Source: Streptosporangium brasiliense
Lineage (GTDB): Bacteria > Actinomycetota > Actinomycetes > Streptosporangiales > Streptosporangiaceae
Direction of reading: 5' to 3'
DNA: 64,000 nt
Assembly: GCF_030811595.1 (NCBI RefSeq)
Contig: NZ_JAUSRB010000002.1
Coordinates: forward strand, 5,580,001-5,644,000
The notes beneath the pieces were generated by a model, which was not told the DNA's origin, made no database searches, and saw only the letters and a list, made by a program, of their open reading frames with translations. Position numbers and translations under genes: made by a program. Below, in pieces: positions 41,035-49,341 of this stretch. Every line of letters begins with the position of its first letter. The first letter of the stretch is position 1.

Positions 41035-41871
41035 ATGTCTGCTTCCCGTGTTGTTCTCGTCACCGGCGCGACCGGTAATCAGGGCGGAGCCACTGCCCGC
41101 CAACTGCTGGCCCGCGGCTGGACTGTCCGCGCGCTGGTGCGTGATGCGAGTAAACCCGCGGCTCAAGTGCTGCGCGACCAGGGTGCCGAACTGGTCCAGG
41201 GCGATCTCGACGACCCCCGCTCCCTGCGGGAGGCGATGCGTGGCGTGTACGGCGTGTTCAGCGTCCAGGCGCTGGCCTATGAGCCCGAGACCCTCGCCGC
41301 CGAGGTCCGCCAGGGCAAGACCGTGGCCGACATCGCCCGTGACAGCGGCATCGCCCACCTGGTCTACAGCTCCGTCGGCGGCGCCGAACGCCACACCGGC
41401 ATCGACCACTTCGAGAGCAAGGCCGAGATCGAGCGGCACATCCTGGCCCTCGGCGTGCCCGCCACCATCCTGCGGCCCGTGTTCTTCATGAACAACCTGC
41501 TGCACTACGCCGACGCCGAAGGCGAGCGGCTCCTGTCCCTGCCGGTCAAGCCGGACAGGCCGATGCAGTTCATCGCCGGCGACGACATCGGAATCTTCGC
41601 CGCGGACGCCTTCGACAACCCCGGGCAGCTCATCGGCAGGCAGATCGAACTCGCCGGCGACGAGCTCACCTTCCCCGAGGTCGCCCAGATCTACGAGCGC
41701 GTCACCGGCACCCCGACCAGGTTCGAGGCGCTGCCGATCGATGAGCGCATGTTCGAGTGGTTCGCCGAAGAGGGATACCAGGCCGACATCGCGACCCTGC
41801 GCCGACAGCACCCGGAACTGCTGACGTTTGAGCAGTTCCTCACCCGGCGGTTGGGCACGGGCCGACCCTGA
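41035..41871 (+). CDS. NmrA-like NAD(P)-binding family protein
   Basis: This 278-residue atypical short-chain dehydrogenase has the NAD(P) motif VTGATGNQGGATARQLLARG (about 8-27), the strand RALVRDAS, a hydrophobic VYSSVGGAE segment and the NmrA-type substrate region PATILRPVFFMNNLL. It lacks the Tyr-x3-Lys catalytic pair, so it may sense NADP(H) or reduce quinones rather than act as a classical SDR. It is regulated by the divergent TetR. A copy of its last codons occurs at 51485. Confidence 0.88.
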   Translation: MSASRVVLVTGATGNQGGATARQLLARGWTVRALVRDASKPAAQVLRDQGAELVQGDLDDPRSLREAMRGVYGVFSVQALAYEPETLAAEVRQGKTVADIARDSGIAHLVYSSVGGAERHTGIDHFESKAEIERHILALGVPATILRPVFFMNNLLHYADAEGERLLSLPVKPDRPMQFIAGDDIGIFAADAFDNPGQLIGRQIELAGDELTFPEVAQIYERVTGTPTRFEALPIDERMFEWFAEEGYQADIATLRRQHPELLTFEQFLTRRLGTGRP

Positions 41872-42149
41872 CCGTCACCCGGCTCAAGCCCCTCAGGGCG
41901 CGGAGACGCTCTGTCCGGTTGCTACGCCACCCTCTGTATCCGCCTGTATCTGCGCGTACGTCTCTCCGTACACTCACCTGTACGCCGACAGAGCACGATC
42001 AGGCCGGCTCGTATCGCCCAAGGCGGCGGCGCAGCTCCACGTTCTCCCCTTGAACCACTTCCGATGCCCCGCGCAGCTCCGCAACCTCACGGTGCCGAGC
42101 GCGTCGTTCTTCCTCAAACTTGCGCGCGAGCACTCGCACGGCAGCCGAG
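41818..42149. repeat. Left copy of a segmental duplication (second copy at 51485-51666)
   Basis: Two blocks, 41818-41912 (95 bp, from the NmrA terminus) and 42065-42149 (85 bp), have near-identical counterparts at 51485-51579 and 51582-51666. In the right copy the blocks are almost contiguous, whereas here 152 bp separate them. The two copies delimit about 9.3 kb of accessory DNA in direct orientation. Confidence 0.9.
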
Positions 42150-42198
42150 ACGCGTTCCACCGAATCGACGCACAAATGTTGGAGGGGTTCTTCCTTTG
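41999..42198 (-). pseudogene. Remnant: TetR segment fused to a coiled-coil fragment
   Basis: On the minus strand a frame reads EEPLQHLCVDSVERVSAA, closely matching EELLQRLCVDSMERVSAA of the intact TetR at 40309, then runs in frame into a charged coiled-coil (VRVLARKFEEERRARHREVA, ELRGASEVVQGENVELRRRL) and stops at 41999. The coiled-coil part recurs at 51582-51666. No start or domain completeness; a recombination scar. Confidence 0.7.
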
Positions 42199-42407
42199 AA
42201 GTGTTAATTTACCCGCGATCTAAGATAACGGCCATCGTTGCGGCCAGGGCGGAAATGGTCGCGCCAAGGCGTGATCACGTTGCATCGCGTCCTTGGGGGT
42301 AAAGTCCTCGATTGATCCTACGTCATCGTTCCCGACCCAGCCTTCGGGCGAGATTATGCCTCTTGTGCCGCCGGATCTGATTGCAGCCGGACAGAAGTCC
42401 GCGGCAT

Positions 42408-42822
42408 TCAGAAGCGGGGCCCGGACGCGCACGGCTTCATCGAGGACCAGCGCTGTACGCCGGCGGGGTCGCCGATCTGATCGCCGAGCTGTTTCACATC
42501 CGCGACACCCCGCGCGGGGTGTCGTATCTGCTGCACCGGATCGGCTGGAGCCCGCAGGTGCCCCTGCATCGGGCGGTCGAGCGCGATGAGGGGGTGATCG
42601 AGCAGTGGATCGTCGAGCAGTGGCCGGCCATAGAAGGGCGGCGCTCGACCTGGGGCCTGGCTGTGCTGGGAAGATGAGGCCGGCCAAGGCCCGCACTTGG
42701 GCACCGCGCGGCCGTACCCCGATCGTGCCCGTGACCGGCAAGGGATGCGGTCGCATCTGCCTGGCCGGGCTGGTGTGCGCCAAGCCTGGACGACGCAGCC
42801 GGCTGATGCATCGGGCCGGATG
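42408..42822 (+). pseudogene. IS630-family transposase remnant, frameshifted
   Basis: Pieces of an IS630-type transposase are readable in three frames: KRGPDAHGFIEDQR, then VADLIAELFHIRDTPRGVSY and LLHRIGWSPQVPLHRAVERD (winged HTH and linker), then ARTWAPRGRTPIVPVTGKGC and GRICLAGLVCAKPGRRSRLM (start of the DDE domain). At least two frameshifts and loss of the catalytic half make it inactive. Terminal inverted repeats were not identified. Confidence 0.75.
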
Positions 42823-43146
42823 ATGTCGAGAACCTGCTGCGTCAGAGGAACGGCGACGCCTCCGGATCCGCAGCGGCCCGTCCGGCATTGCCGCTCTGCC
42901 TGCTGGGATTGCCCCGTTGTTCGGCCCAGCTGGAAGGTGACCACCCGGGCGGAACGGAATGGAACGCAATGTAATGACTTGAAGATGAAGGATCTGCTTT
43001 TTATGGGTGCATAAGTCACCTTCTTCTTTCAAGCGGATATCCCGTTTCGCTTTGGAGAAAAGAAAAGAAGGCCGAGGGATGCCTTACGGACAATCGGAGA
43101 CCTCATCATGAGGGGAAGACGATCTCCAGATTTCAAAGGTGGTTCG

Positions 43147-44064
43147 ATGTCGAGCAAAAGTGTGATCTTCGCCAGTGTCGTGCTGGCGGCCGCCTCGGTC
43201 ACAGCCATGGGTGCGCCCGCCTCCGCGGCGCCTCCTGCCGGCACCTCGCCCGGTGGTGAGGGGGTGTATCTGGTGTCGAGCCTGCTGGGGCGCAACGAGA
43301 TACCCGGTACCGGCGGTGCCGTGGGCGATCCGGACGGGCGGGCGGTCGGGGTGCTCAAGGTCAAGGGTTCGACCGTCACGTACATCCTGCGGTGGGAGGG
43401 CATCTCCCGGCCGACCGCGGCCCACATCCACGCGGGCGGAGCGGGGACCAACGGAGACGTGAAGATTCCACTGTTCACGTCGGAGCGGTACGGCCACACG
43501 GCGAAGGGCTCGGTGAAGGTCAAGGACCGCGCGCTACTGGCCGCGCTCGTCTCCGACCCGGCTTCCTTCTATACCAACCTCCACACCAATGAGTTCCGCG
43601 GCGGCGCCGTGCGAGGCCAGCTGCACAAGATAAGCCAGCCAATCGACGGAAACCGTCCGGTCGTCGATGTCGCCCCCGTTGTCAAGGGCGTGCAGATCTA
43701 CGCCTGCACCAGGCAGGCCGACGGCACGTTCGCCTTCACACAGCACGATGTCTCCGCGCTGCTCAGGGGCAACATCCGGCACTCGTTCGTGCAGCCGGTC
43801 GCGGGGCCGCCGCAGTGGGTCGCGCCGGACGGCAGCGCGGTCACCGGCAGCGTCGTGCTCAGGACGCCCAACGGGGCCGGCAACATCCCCGAGCTTGACC
43901 TGCGGGCCACACAGACGGGGGAGGATCAGGGACGGCTGGAGGATGTCGTCGAGATAATGCGGCTCAACACCGTCGGCGGCACCGCACCCGCGGGCACCTG
44001 CGACCCGCAGGCCACCCCGACAACGGAGGTGCCCTACCAGGCCGACTACGTCTTCATCGGTTAG
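43147..44064 (+). CDS. Exported CHRD-domain and DUF3455-like protein
   Basis: This 305-residue protein has a signal peptide (SKSVIFASVVLAAASVTAMG, cleavage near ASAAP), a CHRD domain (about 40-165: EGVYLVSSLLGRNEIPGTGG; TYILRWEGISRPTAAHIHAG; TNEFRGGAVRGQLHK) and a second domain (about 170-305: GVQIYACTRQADGTFAFTQH; VRTPNG-like segment RTPNGAGNIPELDLRA) that resembles DUF3455. CHRD domains are beta-rich extracellular modules also found in chordin. ATG 43147 follows AAAGGTGG. Isolated in the island; role unknown. Confidence 0.8.
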   Translation: MSSKSVIFASVVLAAASVTAMGAPASAAPPAGTSPGGEGVYLVSSLLGRNEIPGTGGAVGDPDGRAVGVLKVKGSTVTYILRWEGISRPTAAHIHAGGAGTNGDVKIPLFTSERYGHTAKGSVKVKDRALLAALVSDPASFYTNLHTNEFRGGAVRGQLHKISQPIDGNRPVVDVAPVVKGVQIYACTRQADGTFAFTQHDVSALLRGNIRHSFVQPVAGPPQWVAPDGSAVTGSVVLRTPNGAGNIPELDLRATQTGEDQGRLEDVVEIMRLNTVGGTAPAGTCDPQATPTTEVPYQADYVFIG

Positions 44065-44222
44065 CCGGTGGTTTGCTGACGCGGGGCCGGCGCTGAAGGA
44101 GGTCGATGGAGAGGGGCGGCCGATGCCGTTCGGGGTGATCGTGGTGACGACCGCGCGGCATCCGTGTCCATCTGCGCCGGGCCCGTTGATGGACGGTCGG
44201 GGCCGTATCGTCACCGACGTTG

Positions 44223-44369
44223 GTGGAGACAGCCGGTCTCCGTACGACGTGGATCGGCCGGGGGACGTGGCCCGGCCACGAGTACGAGGCGGATCACGTC
44301 ATCACGGACGTGCCCCAGGCGATGGAGATCCTGTACAGCGAGCGCGCTGACCGAGGGACCGCGCCGTAG
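44223..44369 (+). CDS. Short frame of uncertain status (possible gene remnant)
   Basis: A 48-codon frame from GTG reads as a plausible protein tail (TTWIGRGTWPGHEYEADHVI, TDVPQAMEILYSER), unlike random high-GC translation. There is no ribosome-binding site and no upstream continuation. It is best treated as a fragment of a lost gene in the degraded island. The rest of 44065-44530 holds only a short sequence repeated near 46173. Confidence 0.3.
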   Translation: METAGLRTTWIGRGTWPGHEYEADHVITDVPQAMEILYSERADRGTAP

Positions 44370-44416
44370 TCCACGAGGAGTGCCGTACAGCAGCCCCGTA
44401 CAGCAAACCGCCTTGC
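44361..44416. repeat. About 56-bp element also present at 46173-46236
   Basis: GCGCCGTA...CACGAGG...GAGTGCCGTACAGCAGCC...TACAGC...ACCGCCTT occurs here and, with a short insertion and several substitutions, at 46173-46236, in the same orientation. Such CGTACAGCA-rich segments are often seen near integrated elements in actinomycetes; here they may be decayed attachment or terminal sequences. The link is inference. Confidence 0.55.
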
Positions 44417-44530
44417 ACGACCGCACCCCACCTACCGCTTGACCAGGACATGAGCCCGCCGACCTGGGACGCGCCGTTCACTCGCGATGAAAGGGTTCGA
44501 GGCTAAGAAGATGGGGTGCGGGACCTCCTG

Positions 44531-44959
44531 CTACTTCGCGCGTACGGTCACCTCTGCTCGTCGGGCTTGAAAGACCAGACGCAGTGTGAAGGTGCCCAAT
44601 GTGAACAGGTCGGCACCGTCCCAATCGAAGTGTTCGACTTGACCAGCGGGAGCGGCCGGCTGGGCGGTCACGCAGGTATGACCTTCCCGGTCCTCACGCC
44701 ACTCGACGAGGTGAACATCCTCGAACCGGAAGACCACGACAGGGGTCTCGGACAGCTCGGACGGAGTCCACCGCGGATCGTGGAGGAACTCCAGCCACAA
44801 CACCGGCGGCCTGCCGGGCTGATAGGTCAGACACTTGAAGTCGGTGTCGTGGAGGTAGACATGAGCGTTCTTCTCGGTCCGGAACTCGTACAGCCCTGAT
44901 TCGGGGGTGACGCCACGATCTCTGTCCCCGGTCACGCCGGCGAACTCGGTCACTGACAT
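44531..44959 (-). CDS. Hypothetical protein
   Basis: This 142-residue, beta-rich acidic protein (ESGLYEFRTEKNAHVYLHDT; VLWLEFLHDPRWTPSELSET; VVVFRFEDVHLVEWREDREG) has no membrane segment and no recognised family. ATG 44959 is reasonable but lacks a strong Shine-Dalgarno. It lies 76 bp downstream of another hypothetical gene on the same strand and may share its transcript. Confidence 0.65.
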   Translation of the reverse strand: MSVTEFAGVTGDRDRGVTPESGLYEFRTEKNAHVYLHDTDFKCLTYQPGRPPVLWLEFLHDPRWTPSELSETPVVVFRFEDVHLVEWREDREGHTCVTAQPAAPAGQVEHFDWDGADLFTLGTFTLRLVFQARRAEVTVRAK

Positions 44960-45035
44960 GAGGACATGGTCCTACAGACGAGAACGACCTCAGCAGGCCC
45001 CAAGCGGTGACAGCAGCGCCGGCAGTGGTATCCAT

Positions 45036-46088
45036 TCACCACCAGAACGGGAGGTTGGATCGATGGTCCTGCACGTCGTCGTAAACCGCGCGCAGCCATG
45101 GCTGACGAACCTCCGGCAGTCGTGCCAGCGCATGGAGGAACACCTGCCGGTCGAGCCGGAACGGGCTGGACGGCAGCGGCGGTGGAGGGTCATCGCGGTA
45201 GACGCCGTCGGGTAGCCCGCCCGACGCGGGACGGAGCCGCCGATTGCGGCTGAAGGCCATGTACATCCATACATCGGCAGCCAGCGGCACCGCCGCCTCC
45301 GTGCCGGACGACCATGTCTCCCCAGTTTGCGGGTGCTGCGGAACCAGAGCGATGTCCGTGACGGTGGCGGGCAGGCCCGGCCCGGCCAGGGCCAGGCTCC
45401 TCGTCGGCGGCTCAGCCGGGAGCAGGGCATCGAGCACCGGACGGAACGCATCGGCGACAGGGCCATCGGGAACCACGACCCGTGCACCGCCCGACGCGGC
45501 CAGCAGGTGGGCCAGCGCCACCGAGACCGCTGCCTCCCACACCGGGCTCCACACCCCGATCGGCTCAACCGGCGGTCTCCCCGGCTGTTCCCGTAGTTCC
45601 TCCCAGCTGAGCACTCGGCGGGCGGGCGCATCGACGTCGAAGAGACGTACGGCGCGCGGGTCCAGCCACACCACCTGCCAGTACGAGCAGTCGTCGATGA
45701 GGGTGGCCACGGCACGCCCGCACTGCGCGCACGCCAGGTTGGGACCGTTTCTGCTGTCCAGACCGCAGCAGAGGCCGTCGCACCGCTCCGGAATCAGAAC
45801 GGTCCTGCGGACGTCGCCCAGCGCGACCGCGACCGCTCCCGGTGGCCCGTACGACAGGGCATAGGTCGGCGCGTACACGCCGCGGGCCTCTGCCTCCTCC
45901 GCGCCGATCTCCTCCCACCGCCGCCACGGCGGCCCGGAGGGTTCCGGGTCCACCGCGTAGGTCCCGGGCTCCATGAGCACGGGAAGTAGTTCGTGGCCGT
46001 ACTTCTGATGGGCGTGAGCGGGGAGCGCGACCTGCGACACGGATAAGGTCAGCGAGGCATCACAGCCCGCACACGTGAACACGATCAT
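45036..46088 (-). CDS. Hypothetical protein with N-terminal zinc-ribbon-like cysteines
   Basis: This 350-residue cytoplasmic protein has CAGC near the N-terminus, then CDGLCCG and CAQCG (about residues 105-130), likely one or two metal-binding knuckles. The rest is mixed, with tryptophan-rich segments (DCSYWQVVWLDPRAVRLFDV; GVWSPVWEAAVSVALAHLLA). ATG 46088 overlaps no neighbour. Similar unnamed proteins occur in actinomycetes. Function unknown. Confidence 0.7.
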   Translation of the reverse strand: MIVFTCAGCDASLTLSVSQVALPAHAHQKYGHELLPVLMEPGTYAVDPEPSGPPWRRWEEIGAEEAEARGVYAPTYALSYGPPGAVAVALGDVRRTVLIPERCDGLCCGLDSRNGPNLACAQCGRAVATLIDDCSYWQVVWLDPRAVRLFDVDAPARRVLSWEELREQPGRPPVEPIGVWSPVWEAAVSVALAHLLAASGGARVVVPDGPVADAFRPVLDALLPAEPPTRSLALAGPGLPATVTDIALVPQHPQTGETWSSGTEAAVPLAADVWMYMAFSRNRRLRPASGGLPDGVYRDDPPPPLPSSPFRLDRQVFLHALARLPEVRQPWLRAVYDDVQDHRSNLPFWW

Positions 46089-46617
46089 GCGCCCTCCCAC
46101 GTCACGGTGCTTGGATCATCTTGGCTCAGAGCCAATCCCGAGAGTCGCTCGACGCCGATTCAGCGAAAGGCCGCGCCGTATCTCACGAGGGATGAGGAGT
46201 GCCGTACAGCAGCCGATACAGCGACACCGCCTTACAGGATCATTCTCACCGACCCGCAATCACCATCTGAGCAGGGCGAGATGCCGTTGACGAGGCGTCT
46301 GCTCTTCCCTACGGATCAGAAGGTTCGAGTTCTCTCGGCCGCGCCACACGAAGAAGCCCAGGTCATCAGTCGATGGCCTGGGCTTCTTCGTGTTTCGAAT
46401 CAGTCGCCGGCGTCCGGCTGTCGTCTGTTGACTCGGGTTGGTCGTGCCGTATACGTGCCGAAGTTCAGCCAAGGAGAGAGCACCCTCTGAGGCCGGCAAC
46501 CGAGACCTTGCCGTGCATGAGGCGGTCACCGCTGCCGAGCCGGCTCATGAAGCTTCACGGAGGGTCGGTCACCGGAGTGGTACTTCACCCCTCGACAGCC
46601 AGGTTCAGGAGAGAGCG
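46089..46617. other. Intergenic region with repeat, att-like segment and hairpin
   Basis: No gene is supported. It contains the second copy of the element at 44361 (46173-46236), CTACGGATCAGAAGG (46309-46323, repeated with one mismatch at 47749-47763), a GGTTCGAGTTCTCTC segment that looks like a tRNA T-arm but does not pair well, and a strong terminator (46346-46393). Confidence 0.5.
46346..46393. terminator. Strong 17-bp hairpin
   Basis: Perfect 17-bp arms (46346-46362 and 46377-46393) around a 14-nt loop; one arm is CCTGGGCTTCTTCGTGT. No gene ends right beside it; the secreted-protein gene on the minus strand ends 225 bp to the right. It looks like the terminator of a gene that has been lost, possibly a tRNA. 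Confidence 0.7.
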
Positions 46618-47433
46618 CTATTTGGGGGAATCCCTCCAGTCGTCCCGCCCCGCTGTCTCGTCGGCGGAAGGGGCGGGGATGTCGATCTCGGCGCCCCAAC
46701 CGGTAAGGCGAGCGTCAACGACATGGAAATCCCGGACATTGGCGCCGTTGGCGACCCACTCGTTCCAAGAGGCCTGGACCCTGCGTACCAGCTGATCCTT
46801 GCCGAGCCAGAGCCGCCACGAGATCTTGACCTTCGCGTCTCTCCCGGTGGGCGGCTTTCTGCCGTACTCGTCGCGGAACCCGGGAGACGCCTTGTAGAGC
46901 TGGGCGTAGGTGATCGTCCCCTGGTGGATCGTGGTGCGGGTGCCGTCGTAGACGCCTCCCGGGCGTTTGGCCTCGGTCGTGGCCAGCACCGCCTGCAACG
47001 CGGCCGGATCACCGAGATCGATCCCACCGGCGGTCAGGAAGGGACGGGTCTCCTCGTCCTCGTAGAACAGGACCCAGGTTTTCCCCTCGGGAGCGGGACA
47101 GATCCAGCCCTGGCAGTACGTCCGACCCTTGAACGTGAGGAACCGTGCGGGAGGCTCGGGGACGTTGGATCCGGCGACGTCTCTGACATCGGTGGCCGTC
47201 ACCCTGCCCTTGCCGAACTCGGCGCGGGTCTTCTGCCTGAAACTGTTTTTCTCCCCTTCTCTCCACCAGGTGGTGACCTCCGCCATGGTCACGCCCCGGT
47301 TCTCGACGAGCTGACGCCTGAGCGCGTCGACCGGGCCGGCCGGGGTCGTCTGAGCGTCCACAGCGGTGCCGAGCCCGGTGACCGCGACGGACGCGGTCAC
47401 CGCGACGGCCATCGTGGCGATCCATCGCCTCAT
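46618..47433 (-). CDS. Exported protein of unknown function
   Basis: This 271-residue protein has a signal peptide (MRRWIATMAVAVTASVAVTG, cleavage near VDA) and an otherwise soluble body, with two cysteines close together (YCQGWICPAPEG) that could form a disulfide. Segments such as KVKISWRLWLGKDQLVRRVQ and NVRDFHVVDARLTGWGAEID suggest a beta-rich fold. ATG 47433 follows GAGGAC. No lipobox. It lies between two copies of CTAyGGATCAGAAGG. Confidence 0.75.
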   Translation of the reverse strand: MRRWIATMAVAVTASVAVTGLGTAVDAQTTPAGPVDALRRQLVENRGVTMAEVTTWWREGEKNSFRQKTRAEFGKGRVTATDVRDVAGSNVPEPPARFLTFKGRTYCQGWICPAPEGKTWVLFYEDEETRPFLTAGGIDLGDPAALQAVLATTEAKRPGGVYDGTRTTIHQGTITYAQLYKASPGFRDEYGRKPPTGRDAKVKISWRLWLGKDQLVRRVQASWNEWVANGANVRDFHVVDARLTGWGAEIDIPAPSADETAGRDDWRDSPK

Positions 47434-48115
47434 CCGAGCTGTCCTCTCTCGATTCCCCCACCGTGCCGGGAAGGCGCTGCTGATTTTCCCGGCCCGAGGT
47501 CTCTTTTCGATCACCGGATCGTGAAGAAGGCAAGCCGACCGGTTCGGCGGACGGCAATGGAGCATTCAGGAAAGGGTGGCTCTTGCTGACGTGCCGCCAC
47601 GAATGGGTCACCAGCCCGATGAATCTGCTAACGCTGTTGCTAACGACATCCCTGGACATCGGTGCACGCCCCTGAAAGTCGATCAATCTGAAGCCGCTCA
47701 GCAGGTGCTTCTGACACCTGTGGACGCCAGCAAGCGATCTCGAACCGGCTATGGATCAGAAGGCCGAGACTGTGCATGCCAGTGAGTGACAGCAGCGCTG
47801 ACAGCAACGTCCCCGCATACGGACTCACCCCGGCCGCCGCCCACCACCCTCTGACCACGGCATCCGCAGCCCGACGAGGACGATCGCTCCGCCTGAAAAG
47901 CGGAAGGTCGGCGGTCCGCCCCCGCCCCTGACCACCTCATAAAAGCAGCGAAAACGCCCGAGGCGATCATGGCCGGGGCTTTCTTGGTTCTGTTTGACGA
48001 CAACGCTGGCGACAACGCGCCCCTGGGCACTGTGTGACTGATCTCTTTGTCGGCATCAACCGGTAGCGTCTCTCGTACTTCAGTGCAGGTGCGCCGTCGG
48101 CTGAGGAGAAGAGTC
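47434..48115. other. 680-bp region without a supported gene
   Basis: Composition is lower in GC than the window average and no frame resembles a protein. It contains CTATGGATCAGAAGG (47749-47763), repeated TGTTGCTAACGA/ACAACGC-type short motifs and a GGCGATCATGGCCGGGGC segment near 47960 followed by a T-rich run. It looks like eroded mobile-element or attachment DNA. Confidence 0.45.
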
Positions 48116-48565
48116 GTGGGCGGTTCAGCGTGGGCCTACTTCACGCCGTATCAACAGGACGTTTCGGTTGCGCTTGCGGCGGCTCACGAACGTGCCTTTC
48201 AGGAAGGCGACTACTTCTGGCTTTACGACGGACGCTGGGGATCTCCTCAGCGGCCTCGGCCTTCCACGGTGGAGGAGTTATGGCAGGACGAGGGTGTGCA
48301 GCATTCGTTCACTCATTCGGTGCTGGACGTCTTCGAGGTCCTGGGCGAGGGCGAAGAGCCTGAGGTCTGCGCAGCCAGGCCGCTTACCCCGGAGGAGACA
48401 ACCAGATTGTTCGGCACATCGAAGCCGACGCGTGTCGACTTCGAGAGAGCGCATGATGAGGTGGACAGCGTGATTGAGGAGCGTGGCCACGCTTGTTACA
48501 CCGCCTTGTATGACGAGCGGCGGCGACCGAGCGAGATCGCGTTCTGGGGGGTTACCGGGGATTGA
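48116..48565 (+). CDS. Hypothetical protein
   Basis: This 149-residue acidic protein begins GSAWAYFTPYQQDVSVALAA and contains AFQEGDYFWLYDGRWGSPQR and CYTALYDERRRPSEIAFWGV. Actinomycete proteins of similar size start with the same 'SAW.YF.PY..D...AL' pattern, but the function is unknown. The GTG at 48116 has GAGGAGAAG about 8 bp upstream, which is a good site; an in-frame ATG farther upstream is unlikely. Confidence 0.7.
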   Translation: MGGSAWAYFTPYQQDVSVALAAAHERAFQEGDYFWLYDGRWGSPQRPRPSTVEELWQDEGVQHSFTHSVLDVFEVLGEGEEPEVCAARPLTPEETTRLFGTSKPTRVDFERAHDEVDSVIEERGHACYTALYDERRRPSEIAFWGVTGD

Positions 48566-48627
48566 CCGAGCGGGAGAACGGGGCGCCTCGGAGCATCAGG
48601 CCCGAGGCGTTTCGATCAAGATCTCTA

Positions 48628-48862
48628 TCAGCCGAGAGCGTCCCCGGGCCTGCCTGGGGCTGCGCGCTTGTCGCCGAGGGAGGCGGGGGCATAGACCGTC
48701 ATGGTTACCTCGATGTCGGAGTGGCCGACGATCTCCGGACGATGTGCGGAGGCACGCCCAGGTCGAGCAGCAGGCTGACGCAGGTGTGTCGAAGATCGTG
48801 AAGTCGTACGGTTCCGAGTCCGGCCGCGGTGCGAATCTCTGCCGGCTCCGTCGGAGGTTGTC
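48628..48862 (-). pseudogene. Tyrosine recombinase (phage-type integrase) C-terminal remnant, frameshifted
   Basis: On the minus strand AGLGTVRLHDLRHTCVSLLL DLGVPPHIV contains the integrase HxLRHT box (Arg and His of the catalytic set). One base is missing right after HIV, and the next frame continues EIVGHSDIEVTMTVYAPASL, the second box with GHS and the catalytic Tyr. Nothing upstream resembles the N-terminal or core-binding domains. An inactive relic of an integrative element. Confidence 0.85.
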
Positions 48863-49341
48863 CGGCTCATGGGCGTACCGCGAGGGGCTTAGCTCTTGAC
48901 CTGGGGCTCAGCCCGCTCCCTTTTAAACGATCACATGTAGCCGATTGCCGTCATGTGCAGCCGTAGGTCAAAGGTCACGGGACAAGCATGGGACGATCTT
49001 GGAGATGTTCCGCCAGGTCGTCACCAGCAACTCAGCCATTAGCGGTACGAGTCGACGCCTTTCGCCGGCGCGATCTGACCATGAGGTCACGGCATGAGGG
49101 TGCGCGCATCCGCCGTGTTCTCCAGCGTGTCGACCACAGCAACGCACATGTCATGAGATGGCAGTGCGTGCAGGCATACAGGCCCGTACGACCGAAAACC
49201 GCTTGCCTCGCGTGGTGGGGCTCAGGGAACGTGGTGTCCATGACGCTCTGACGGACAGCACCCCGCCACTCCGAGATGCCACGGCGCCGACGCGCCCCGC
49301 AACGCTGTCAGCCCATACCCCTTTAAGGGAAGAGAACCTTT
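48863..49341. other. Upstream region of the rtcB-prfH pair
   Basis: No gene is supported. It has a TTTTAAACGATCACATGTAG patch near 48920 and ends with CCCTTTAAGGG (49319-49329), a small palindrome that overlaps the presumed ribosome-binding site of rtcB. The promoter should be here, but no sigma-54 or repressor site was recognised. Confidence 0.4.

Noticed and set aside
46309..46345. Possible tRNA 3' half (GGTTCGAGT and CCA-like end)
   Set aside because: The T-stem pairs poorly (about three of five), no D-arm or acceptor complement lies upstream, and no cloverleaf can be formed.
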